A stretch of 37,063 nucleotides of DNA. It comes from a virus. This document shows, in pieces, positions 22,027 through 28,232 of the stretch; position 1 is the first letter of the stretch; every line of letters starts with the position of its first letter. The stretch spans positions 1-37,063 of IMG/VR virus record IMGVR_UViG_3300021952_000015; one strand, 5' to 3'. The translations under genes were made by a program, and so were the position numbers. A model generated the notes under the pieces. It did not search any database. It saw nothing but the letters and a program-made list of their open reading frames with translations, and had not been told where the DNA came from.

Positions 22027-22266
22027 TCAATTTTTGGCGTAGCCATTCCGCTCCATCTCCAGCAGTTGCTCTTCCCCATGCAGCGCAGCTGCATAGCTAA
22101 CAAATCCCGCCACCATCAATGCGGTGAGGGCAAGATTGATCAAGCTTCTGCGACGGGCATCGGCCTTGGCAGCAGTACGAGCACGCCGCCGTTGCGCACG
22201 GTACAAATACTGAGCAGCCACAGAGTCGTAAAGCGCTGCATTGGATTGCCTGGTGGTGGTGGTCAT
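22027..22266 (-). CDS. Small membrane protein, 79 aa
   Basis: An Arg/Ala-rich N-terminal half (YRAQRRRARTAAKADARRRS) precedes one hydrophobic span (LINLALTALMVAGFVSYAAA) and a short charged tail. Positive residues before the span predict a cytoplasmic N-terminus. Last gene of the minus-strand operon read from copy E; overlaps the gene upstream by 4 nt (ATGA). The function is unknown. Confidence 0.65.
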   Translation of the reverse strand: MTTTTRQSNAALYDSVAAQYLYRAQRRRARTAAKADARRRSLINLALTALMVAGFVSYAAALHGEEQLLEMERNGYAKN

Positions 22267-22634
22267 ACGAGTTCCTTTCCGCTCATGGATGGGAGGCTCC
22301 AGCCGGCTGCATCAGGGCAGTCGCTGGCGTTGGTGATGTCTGCTGCAATGGCTTGCGCCTGACGTGCCAGGTCGGTGGTGAGCTGCCGGTCAATGGGCCG
22401 GCAGTCGTCCCAGGCGTTATCCGCCACAGCAGATGCCACGGTCTTGGTGGCATCGAGCAAGGCGATCAGCAGCGGCAGCAACGGCTCATTGCGTGGGCCG
22501 GCGCTGCTCAGCCCGCTGCTATCAGGGAAGTACCGGGCGGCATCAGCTGGCACTGCAGCCCTGGCCGCCTGCAGCACGCGATCCGACAATGCCGCCTCGC
22601 ATTCCATCGCAGGGGTGTGGATGTGAATCTGCAT
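22263..22634 (-). CDS. Hypothetical protein, 123 aa
   Basis: Starts MQIHIHTPAMECEAALSDRV; ATG 22607 (MECEAAL) is an alternative. It is Ala-rich and helical (LLPLLIALLDATKTVASAVA, LARQAQAIAADITN). The first 24 nt of the gene are strikingly like copy F of the conserved element upstream of SSB (TTCACATCCACACC), so the true start may lie downstream of a regulatory sequence. No family is recognised. Confidence 0.65.
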   Translation of the reverse strand: MQIHIHTPAMECEAALSDRVLQAARAAVPADAARYFPDSSGLSSAGPRNEPLLPLLIALLDATKTVASAVADNAWDDCRPIDRQLTTDLARQAQAIAADITNASDCPDAAGWSLPSMSGKELV

Positions 22635-22643
22635 GGCATGAGA

Positions 22644-23195
22644 TCAGGCGATTTTCCAGCTGCGGCGTTCCACCAGCTGCACCCCTTCAATCTGCGCACC
22701 AAGGGCCAGGGCAGCTTTCAGCGCCGTCTTATCGGCTGAGTACGTGGTCTTCACCCGCTGGTACTGCTCAGGCAGGTCCACAGGCTCAAGATCAGGATCG
22801 AGTTCCACGCTGGTCACCTTCCGGCTGGTGATCTTGTGATCAGGCAGCTTCCAGGTGGTTTCATCCGGCGCCACACGCTGCAACGCGCTGATCAGCTGCT
22901 CCTGCAGCACCTCGGCTTGATGCTCAGCGGCCTTGGCCAGGTCTGCCAAGCGTCGGCTGTGCTCAGCTCTGGCTACGGCCTGAGCACGGAGGTGATCAAT
23001 CACCCAGCACCAAGCGTCGGCCTTGGCTTCTACAGCGCGGCGGTTGTCCGCTTCAGCGCTGATCAGTGCTTCCAGCTGTCCGGTGGCATTGGCCACATCA
23101 GCAGGGTCATCGCTGAACAGGCCTTCAGCAGCGGCATTGATGCGGGCTTGCAGCCGCAGCGCATCGCCGGTCAGATCAAACAGAGTGGCGGTCAT
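22644..23195 (-). CDS. Siphovirus Gp157-like protein
   Basis: A 183-residue protein with a long helical N-terminal half (LISAEADNRRAVEAKADAWC, ADLAKAAEHQAEVLQEQLIS) and the characteristic Gp157 C-terminus: DHKITSRKVTSVELD, LPEQYQRVKTTYSADKTALK, LGAQIEGVQLVERRSWKIA. Gp157 proteins of siphophages are usually located with recombination and replication genes and have been linked to phage resistance in streptococci; the biochemical role is unclear. ATG 23195 overlaps the upstream TGA by 4 nt. Confidence 0.85.
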   Translation of the reverse strand: MTATLFDLTGDALRLQARINAAAEGLFSDDPADVANATGQLEALISAEADNRRAVEAKADAWCWVIDHLRAQAVARAEHSRRLADLAKAAEHQAEVLQEQLISALQRVAPDETTWKLPDHKITSRKVTSVELDPDLEPVDLPEQYQRVKTTYSADKTALKAALALGAQIEGVQLVERRSWKIA

Positions 23196-23374
23196 GGCTT
23201 GATCGGTGCAAAGACCCAGCACAGGGGTTCGGTGCAGAGGATGTGATCAGGCGATGGCCGGCGGCCGGGCTTGCGAAAGATCGGTTTCACCCAGCAAGAC
23301 AGCCGGCTTGACCAAACGTGACCGTTTGGCCTGCCGGCAGGTGGAGCGCTAGGGCCCAGGTGGGCAGTGGTCAT
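23192..23374 (-). CDS. Small hypothetical protein, 60 aa
   Basis: ATG 23374 (MTTAHLGPSAPPAGRPNGHV) lies 25 nt downstream of the -10-like box of copy E, and its stop overlaps the Gp157 start as ATGA, so transcription start and coupling both fit. The peptide is Pro/Arg-rich in the middle, with tryptophans and cysteines (SSRLSCWVKPIFRKPGRRPS, ILCTEPLCWVF). No family is recognised. Confidence 0.5.
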   Translation of the reverse strand: MTTAHLGPSAPPAGRPNGHVWSSRLSCWVKPIFRKPGRRPSPDHILCTEPLCWVFAPIKP

Positions 23375-23398
23375 GGCTATGGCGTGATGGCCAGCCGC

Positions 23399-23428
23399 AC
23401 CATAGCAATGCGGATGCAAAACTGCATC
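23399..23428 (-). promoter_or_regulatory. Conserved 30-bp promoter-like element (copy E)
   Basis: On the minus strand: GATGCA (23423-23428), an 18-nt spacer containing TTTTGCATCCGCATTGC, and TATGGT (23399-23404). Predicted transcription would begin about 18 nt before the 60-aa gene, leading the Gp157 operon. Confidence 0.65.
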
Positions 23429-23462
23429 AGTCTGAGGCGGTCGCGTTTACGCCTCGCAACGG

Positions 23463-23654
23463 TCAGCACCGTGGCAACGCTGTCTCCAGAAGGTGTGCAG
23501 CCAGGTTGCTCAGGCTGCGGCCCTCGTAGTCGCTGCGCTCGATCAGGCGCTGATGCAGCGCCCAGCTGATGCTGACGCTGATGCGCTGTGGGTGGCGGCA
23601 AGCAAGCGCCAGGCCGCTTGCGGTGGTCTGGGCAGTGAGGTTGACTGTGGTCAT
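23463..23654 (-). CDS. Ribbon-helix-helix DNA-binding protein
   Basis: A 63-residue protein. PQRISVSISWALHQRLIERS is the strand plus first helix and RSLSNLAAHLLETAL the second helix of an RHH fold. The N-terminal 20 residues are probably disordered. It is divergent from the sigma-factor operon, with copy B of the conserved element between them, mirroring the arrangement at copy A. It is a candidate repressor or activator acting on the element and on the sigma genes. An overlapping Arg/Pro-rich frame on the same strand (23377-23679) is judged a shadow. Confidence 0.75.
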   Translation of the reverse strand: MTTVNLTAQTTASGLALACRHPQRISVSISWALHQRLIERSDYEGRSLSNLAAHLLETALPRC

Positions 23655-23773
23655 CGGTCCAGAGCGATGGATCGGTCATGAGCCGGGGTGTTGACGCACC
23701 GCCGGCTCACCCCACAACCGTGGCCACGGGCACAGGCTCGCGTCAACACGGAGACACGGATCTGCGGCAAAGC

Positions 23774-23803
23774 GGTGTCAATGTGCATCCGCACCGCTAT
23801 GGT
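23774..23803 (+). promoter_or_regulatory. Conserved 30-bp promoter-like element (copy B)
   Basis: GGTGTC (23774-23779), an 18-nt spacer containing AATGTGCATCCGCACCGC, and TATGGT (23798-23803). The sigma gene starts at 23819, giving a leader of about 9-15 nt. The complementary strand reads TTGACACCGCTTTGCCGC toward the RHH gene. Confidence 0.65.
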
Positions 23804-23818
23804 GCAGCCGATCGACGG

Positions 23819-24706
23819 ATGCCCATGGCCGAACCACTCGACTGGTTGATGCAGCAAAGCCGCGCCTATCCGCTGCTGACGACTGAACAGGAGATCACGC
23901 TGAGCCGCGACGTTCAGGCCTGGCTGGCGATCAAGGACCTGGCCACGCCCACGGCCAAACAGCGAGCGATCCAGCGCCGTGGCAAGCGGGCATGGGACCG
24001 GTTCTTCCTGTCCAACATTCGACTGGTGGTGCTGATTGCCAAGCGCCATACCAAGCGTGCCGAGCCACACCTCACCGTTGAGGACCTGGTGCAGGAAGGA
24101 TTGATTGGCCTGCAGCGGGCCATCACCAAATTCGACGCCTCACGTGGGTACAAGTTCAGCACCTACGCGTTCAACTGGATACGGCAGAGCATCAACAGGG
24201 CGATTGAGAGCCAGGCGCGGATGATCCGCCTCCCGTGCCACAACCTGACCTTATTGCGAAAGGCATCCATCTATTGCGACGAGCAGGTCATGAAGACCGG
24301 CCGGAAGCCGCAGCTAGTTGAGATTGCTGAGCATGTCGGCTGCAACATGGAAACGCTGAAAGCGACGCTGGCTCATGCGCAACCGGCGATCAGCCTGGAC
24401 CAGAACCTGCGCAGCGACAGCGGTAACCGTGGCAGCGAGGCGTCCACGTACCTAGATCAGGTCGCTGCTGAAGCTACAGACAGCAGCTTCATGGATGAGC
24501 ACGGCGACCTACTGCAAAGCAGCGTTGCAATCCTGCAGCAGCTGGACCCGATGGATCGGATGATCATCCGTGAGCGGTACCTGCAAGGCAAGCCGACCAC
24601 GTTACGAGCGATTGGTGCATCGCTTGGCGTGAGCCGTGAGCGAATCCGTCAGCGTGAACGAAGAGCATTGATGCGGATGCGCAATCAACTCAACTGCGCC
24701 GCGTGA
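23819..24706 (+). CDS. Sigma-70-family RNA polymerase sigma factor 1
   Basis: A 295-residue sigma factor. Region 1.2-like DWLMQQSRAYPLLTTEQEIT; region 2 from FFLSNIRLVVLIAKRH through LTVEDLVQEGLIGLQRAITK to YKFSTYAFNWIRQSINRAIE, which covers core binding and -10 recognition; region 3 (GRKPQLVEIAEHVGCNMETL); region 4 ends with a canonical HTH, TLRAIGASLGVSRERIRQRE. Related to cyanobacterial group 2 sigma factors. Start ATG 23819 (or 23825) follows copy B closely. It probably redirects host RNA polymerase to phage promoters and could be self-regulated through copy B. Confidence 0.93.
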   Translation: MPMAEPLDWLMQQSRAYPLLTTEQEITLSRDVQAWLAIKDLATPTAKQRAIQRRGKRAWDRFFLSNIRLVVLIAKRHTKRAEPHLTVEDLVQEGLIGLQRAITKFDASRGYKFSTYAFNWIRQSINRAIESQARMIRLPCHNLTLLRKASIYCDEQVMKTGRKPQLVEIAEHVGCNMETLKATLAHAQPAISLDQNLRSDSGNRGSEASTYLDQVAAEATDSSFMDEHGDLLQSSVAILQQLDPMDRMIIRERYLQGKPTTLRAIGASLGVSRERIRQRERRALMRMRNQLNCAA

Positions 24707-24710
24707 TGCC

Positions 24711-25661
24711 ATGGCACCGCCATCTGGACTGAGTTGGTGGCTTGATCAGATCGGCCGCATCCCGCTGCTTACCCCTGCTGAGGAGATCGAGCTAGGCAAT
24801 CAGGTGCAAGCTTGGCTGAACCATCCGGGATTCCCAGATAGTTGCCCGCCTGGTATCCGTCGCCGTGGCAAGCGGGCTAAGGATCGGTTTGTGAAGGGAA
24901 ACCTACGGCTTGCAGTGGCGTATGTGTCAAAGCACTGCCACCGCATGGCCAAGGACCACAGCATTGATGATCTGGTGCAGGCCGCGAACGAGGGCTTGAT
25001 CAGAGCTGTCGAGCGGTTTGATCCCACGAGGGGGTACAGGTTCTCGACCTATGCCTACTGGTGGATCCGGCAGGCGGTGGGCCATTGGGCTGACCATCAC
25101 ACCAGGCTGGTCGCCATTCCTGGCAGCCACAGCCAGCACCTGGGCAAACTCAATGCGATCCGCAGACGACTGGCGTTGGAGCTAGGCCGTGATCCAACAC
25201 GCGAGGAGTTGACGGCAGAGCTCGGCGTGAGCGAACGGGTATTTGATCAGTTGCTGGTGAATGCCAAGCCTGTGGCCAGTCTCGATCAGGTGATCAGTGA
25301 CGACGGGCTAGAGCTAGGTGATGTGGTGGCCTGTTGGGACACCGAGCCCGAGGAGCATGAGGCCCAGGACGAGCGACGCGAGCAGGCAGAGCAGCTGCGC
25401 GAGCTGATGGCGACGTTGCCAAGCCGTGATCAGATGCTGCTGTCGATGGCCTGGGGATTGGATGGGCCAGCGCTGGAGCGCTCCGAGATCGCTGAGCAGC
25501 TGGGGATGAAGCCTGCACGAGTTGATGGCCGGCTGCGATACCTACAGGCGCAGCTGCAGGCGATGCAGACAATCAGGGATGTGCTGCCATCGAAGCGGCC
25601 GGTAATCAGGCCGGTGGAGCCGATGGGGGTGACGGAGCAGCTGAGCTTGTTTGCGGCGTAG
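24711..25661 (+). CDS. Sigma-70-family sigma factor 2 with C-terminal clamp-binding motif
   Basis: A 316-residue sigma factor located 4 nt after the first. Region 1.2: LSWWLDQIGRIPLLTPAEEI; region 2: KGNLRLAVAYVSKHC, DLVQAANEGLIRAVERFDPT and GYRFSTYAYWWIRQAVGHWA; region 3: GRDPTREELTAELGVSERVF. Region 4 is divergent (LERSEIAEQLGMKPARVDGR), so -35 recognition should differ from factor 1. After region 4 comes a Pro-rich linker (PSKRPVIRPVEPMGVTE) and then QLSLF at residues 310-314, the consensus bacterial beta-clamp-binding pentapeptide, two residues from the end. This suggests contact with the sliding clamp and replication-coupled transcription; the motif is visible, the function inferred. Confidence 0.92.
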   Translation: MAPPSGLSWWLDQIGRIPLLTPAEEIELGNQVQAWLNHPGFPDSCPPGIRRRGKRAKDRFVKGNLRLAVAYVSKHCHRMAKDHSIDDLVQAANEGLIRAVERFDPTRGYRFSTYAYWWIRQAVGHWADHHTRLVAIPGSHSQHLGKLNAIRRRLALELGRDPTREELTAELGVSERVFDQLLVNAKPVASLDQVISDDGLELGDVVACWDTEPEEHEAQDERREQAEQLRELMATLPSRDQMLLSMAWGLDGPALERSEIAEQLGMKPARVDGRLRYLQAQLQAMQTIRDVLPSKRPVIRPVEPMGVTEQLSLFAA

Positions 25662-25667
25662 CGCCGC
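25653..25667. terminator. Short hairpin at the convergent end of the sigma operon
   Basis: GCGGCG (25653-25658), loop TAG, CGCCGC (25662-25667). It overlaps the sigma stop codon and lies between convergent genes. There is no U-tract, so termination is uncertain. Confidence 0.3.
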
Positions 25668-25952
25668 TCAGTTCACCCCATCCCTGCCGAGCAGCTCCGC
25701 CGCCCACTGGTGGTGCTCAGCCCGTGGCGGGCCCAGGGGTGCAGCATCCTTGAGCGCCACTTGCACCTCCAGCTCACGTACGCGGCCCAGCAGGCGGTTG
25801 ATGAGCTCCTGCTGCAGGAACCACTTCTGGATCAACTCATCAGCCTTCACCGCCAACTGATCACGGCTCATCCGTGCGATAGCACGCCGCGCACGCTCCT
25901 GGGACAGCTGGGTCTGCAGGCTGAGGGTAGGAATCAACCAGCCGGGATCCAT
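25668..25952 (-). CDS. Helical protein, 94 aa, distantly NblA-like
   Basis: Residues 10-60 are one long helical segment: LSLQTQLSQERARRAIARMS, then RDQLAVKADELIQKWFLQQE and LINRLLGRVRELEVQ. The register of L-S-L-x-x-Q, the M-S-R-x-Q turn and the L-L ending resembles NblA, the small phycobilisome-degradation adaptor, which is also encoded by some cyanophages. Only about 11 of 48 positions match by eye, so it may equally be an unrelated picocyanobacterial helical protein. Convergent with the sigma genes; its ATG shares a CATG with the divergent gene at 25951. Confidence 0.65.
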   Translation of the reverse strand: MDPGWLIPTLSLQTQLSQERARRAIARMSRDQLAVKADELIQKWFLQQELINRLLGRVRELEVQVALKDAAPLGPPRAEHHQWAAELLGRDGVN

Positions 25953-26142
25953 GGCACCATCTGCATTGCCTCAGTCTGACGACGACCCAGACGACCCATA
26001 CGTGCGCGTAGGAGTTGATGATCGCGGTTCAGCGTGCTGGGAGGTGGTGAACCGTGGAGTTTGCATCCAGCTGGCGTCTGGCCATCGAGCAATGGAGCTA
26101 TGCCGCGAGCTGCGCCGGCAGATGGGGTTACCGACGCCCTAA
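25951..26142 (+). CDS. Small hypothetical protein, 63 aa
   Basis: Acidic start (MAPSALPQSDDDPDDPYVRV), then a probable beta-hairpin and helix (VDDRGSACWEVVNRGVCIQL, GHRAMELCRELRRQMGL). The ATG overlaps the start codon of the opposite-strand gene in the palindrome CATG, so at least one of the two must have an unusual leader or another start. The 3' end overlaps the next minus-strand gene by 4 nt. The function is unknown. Confidence 0.6.
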   Translation: MAPSALPQSDDDPDDPYVRVGVDDRGSACWEVVNRGVCIQLASGHRAMELCRELRRQMGLPTP

Positions 26143-26324
26143 GTCATCAGCACTTGACGTACGGCATAGCGGCTGATGCGAAGATGATCAGCAATGCGTT
26201 GTTGGCTCCAGCCGGAGCGGCGCAGGCGGTTGATGCGTTGGGGTGTGGTCTCGCTGAGCCAGAGGATCACGCCAATGGCGATCACCAGCGGCACCAGCAG
26301 CACCCACAGGATGGTGGTGGTCAT
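26139..26324 (-). CDS. Membrane-anchored helix-turn-helix protein, 61 aa
   Basis: One N-terminal hydrophobic span (ILWVLLVPLVIAIGVILWL, residues about 5-23) is followed directly by a resolvase-type HTH (RINRLRRSGWSQQRIADHLR, then ISRYAVRQVL). Positive charge after the span puts the HTH in the cytoplasm. It would be a minimal membrane-tethered DNA-binding protein. A weak AATGTGCATT sequence resembling the conserved element lies about 50 nt upstream. The function is unknown; roles in anchoring DNA or sensing the membrane are speculative. Confidence 0.65.
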   Translation of the reverse strand: MTTTILWVLLVPLVIAIGVILWLSETTPQRINRLRRSGWSQQRIADHLRISRYAVRQVLMT

Positions 26325-26396
26325 GATGGAAAATGCAGTTGCCAGCTGGAACAGCGCTCAACAGCTGGCGTAAATGCACATTAGCACGACCGGCAG

Positions 26397-26585
26397 CTAT
26401 GCCGCTACTGGGCCAGGTGGATCGGGGATGTCCTGCTCACGACTCAGCCACAACCGGGCGTAATCCTCGCTGTAGCTGTAGAGCGTGATGCCATTGGCGA
26501 TAGCGATCCACAGCTGTACACCAGTGGTATCTCTGGTGACACGCCAGAGGCCAGGTTGCAGCTGATAGGCGTTTTTGAGAGCCAT
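26397..26585 (-). CDS. Small hypothetical protein after endolysin, 62 aa
   Basis: ATG 26585 lies in a TGATG overlap with the endolysin stop. The peptide (MALKNAYQLQPGLWRVTRDT, then LWIAIANGITLYSYSEDYAR) looks like a small beta domain without a signal peptide. It is probably co-translated with the endolysin at the end of the late operon. No family is recognised. Confidence 0.65.
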   Translation of the reverse strand: MALKNAYQLQPGLWRVTRDTTGVQLWIAIANGITLYSYSEDYARLWLSREQDIPDPPGPVAA

Positions 26586-27766
26586 CACGGCTCCGCAATG
26601 ATCGCCCAGCCAGACCGGGCACCTTCTGCCAGCCACCGTGGTCCCCAGTTCTTGCGGCTGTAGCAGAGCCCAGCACCACGCGGGCCAAGGTAACTGCCCT
26701 GGGCGACGAGCATCTCACCCCATGGATCATTGACGATCACAGCGGTGGGTGTGTACCCAATCACGATCAGCCAGTGGCCACCACCCGTTGGTGCTGAGCT
26801 GGGGCCGTGGTGGAGGAACCCGCAAGGCACCGGTACACCACGGTTGATCTGGCGCTCGATGTCGGCCCAGTCAGCGTTATGGACAAATCGTGCCGTGATG
26901 CCGTAGCTGGCGAGCGCTTTGATCTGCGCAATGCCACTGGTGGTATCTCCGTACTGCTGCACCCGCTTGAGGTATTGGTCATCAGCGTTAGGGCCGGTGA
27001 TACTTCCCGGCCTGAGGTAGGCGGTCAGCATTGCGCAGCTGGAGGAGAAGCACATCCGCTGGGCCTGCCCGTCAACGGCACTGTCCCGCTGCGAGTAGTA
27101 CGGCACCTTCAGTGGTGCTGGCACCTGCCCACCACAGAACAGTGCCACCTCAGCAGCACGGCGACGCTCTAGGCCAGCCAGCGGCTTGCCGCCATCACCT
27201 TTGTTCCATCGCGGTAGCTCTTCCCTCACCACCTTGATTGGATCTTCACCAGCCAGCATCCGTTTGCGCAGCGTGGAATCTTCCAGCGCACCTAAGCCGA
27301 CGTTGTAGGCGAACGAGATCAGCGCGGCCTGTTGCTCTGCCCGCCAGCGCTTGGCCAGTGGCAGCAGCGTGAACAGGCCTGGTGCAAAGAGGTTTTCGAC
27401 CTCGTTCTGCAGCAGCTCATCAGCCATCTGCTGCGTGATCGTGTCGCCCTCGCGAACGGGTTGATTGATCAGGCGGGTGCTGCCCCAACCGATGGTCCAG
27501 ACACCAGCGGGACACCGGTAGGCCTCCAGCCGGCACCCCTCAAACTCCTTGATCAACCTGAGTGCCGGGGCCAGCCACAGCGGCGCAGGCAGCTTGCTGG
27601 GCGCCTGGGCAGGGCTGCCCTCTGCACGCCATAGCTCAGTGAAGCATTGCTGCTGCTCATGTGTGAGGTGCTCATCCAGCCAGCTGAAGGCTGCCAGCTG
27701 CTGCGGGCTGATCGTGCCGGTGCGGGCGATGTGCTCTGCTGCTGAGCGGATCTTGGCGATGGTCAC
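26585..27766 (-). CDS. Bifunctional endolysin: GH24 muramidase plus C39-like peptidase
   Basis: A 393-residue cell-wall enzyme. After a helical N-terminal segment (1-60), residues 65-210 form a GH24 lysozyme: LIKEFEGCRLEAYRCPAGVW TIGWGST (E76, C85 and T91 in the E-8-C-5-T spacing, Cys replacing the usual Asp), with FAYNVGLGAL and RRRAAEVALF. Residues 217-393 look like a C39-like cysteine peptidase: YYSQRDSA, MCFSSSCAMLTAYL (C239 or C244), GGGHWLIVIGY (H331) and VNDPWG. It should cut both glycan and peptide bonds of peptidoglycan. Overlaps the coiled-coil lysis protein by 4 nt. Confidence 0.85.
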   Translation of the reverse strand: MTIAKIRSAAEHIARTGTISPQQLAAFSWLDEHLTHEQQQCFTELWRAEGSPAQAPSKLPAPLWLAPALRLIKEFEGCRLEAYRCPAGVWTIGWGSTRLINQPVREGDTITQQMADELLQNEVENLFAPGLFTLLPLAKRWRAEQQAALISFAYNVGLGALEDSTLRKRMLAGEDPIKVVREELPRWNKGDGGKPLAGLERRRAAEVALFCGGQVPAPLKVPYYSQRDSAVDGQAQRMCFSSSCAMLTAYLRPGSITGPNADDQYLKRVQQYGDTTSGIAQIKALASYGITARFVHNADWADIERQINRGVPVPCGFLHHGPSSAPTGGGHWLIVIGYTPTAVIVNDPWGEMLVAQGSYLGPRGAGLCYSRKNWGPRWLAEGARSGWAIIAEP

Positions 27767-28005
27767 GGCTTGGCCTCCAACTTCGCCAGCCGCTGCTCAA
27801 TACTGTTCAAGCGTGGGTATAGCTCTTGCCGATCTTCCTTAATCTCCTGCCGGAGCATCGACACCTCACCAGCGATGTGTTCAACCGCTGCAGTGAGGCG
27901 CACGACTGCTTTGCCTGCTTCTTCATCGCGGCGCATGAAACCACTCACACCACTGGCGCCAATGCCCAGCACGGCGCCGACAAGAGCCGCTAGCACCTCA
28001 ACCAT
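27763..28005 (-). CDS. Membrane coiled-coil protein of the lysis cassette
   Basis: An 80-residue protein with an N-terminal hydrophobic span (VLAALVGAVLGIGASGVSGF) followed by a coiled coil (VVRLTAAVEHIAGEVSMLRQ, then LNSIEQRLAKLEA). The layout resembles XhlA-type hemolysin/holin partner or o-spanin-like proteins, though no lipobox is seen. It sits between the holin-like and endolysin genes, consistent with a role in lysis. ATGA overlap with endolysin. Confidence 0.7.
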   Translation of the reverse strand: MVEVLAALVGAVLGIGASGVSGFMRRDEEAGKAVVRLTAAVEHIAGEVSMLRQEIKEDRQELYPRLNSIEQRLAKLEAKP

Positions 28006-28007
28006 GA

Positions 28008-28199
28008 TCAGCGCTTGGCGAGCGGGCTAATGATCCCAGCCAGGATCTCGATGGTGCGGTAGAGCTTTACACCCAGCTTGCTGTAGGCATCCAAAGCCTC
28101 GTTATCACGGGGCGTTGGCGTGAGGTTGACCACGACAACAGCGACGCCGTGAATGGCAACCGCCAGGGCGACGTAATCAGAAAACCGCTCCATGACCAT
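28008..28199 (-). CDS. Holin-like protein
   Basis: A 63-residue protein with one hydrophobic span (VALAVAIHGVAVVVVNLTPT), then a charged helical part and a second weakly hydrophobic helix (LYRTIEILAGIISPLAKR). The NLTPTPRDNEAL stretch is typical of small cyanophage holin-like proteins next to endolysins. ATG 28199 or 28193 may be used. It probably permeabilises the membrane to release the endolysin. Confidence 0.65.
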   Translation of the reverse strand: MVMERFSDYVALAVAIHGVAVVVVNLTPTPRDNEALDAYSKLGVKLYRTIEILAGIISPLAKR

Positions 28200-28232
28200 G
28201 GCGGGAGTGCTGCCATCAGGCTATGGGCCAGC

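Noticed and set aside
26351-26386. AATGTGCATT sequence upstream of the membrane-HTH gene as an eighth element
   Set aside because: The core match is limited to the first 8-10 bases and the expected -10 position reads TGTTGA, so it was not counted.
28205-28230. Plus-strand TGCTGCCATCAGGCTATGGG resembling the element
   Set aside because: About 12 of 20 matches, no upstream box and no plus-strand gene downstream.
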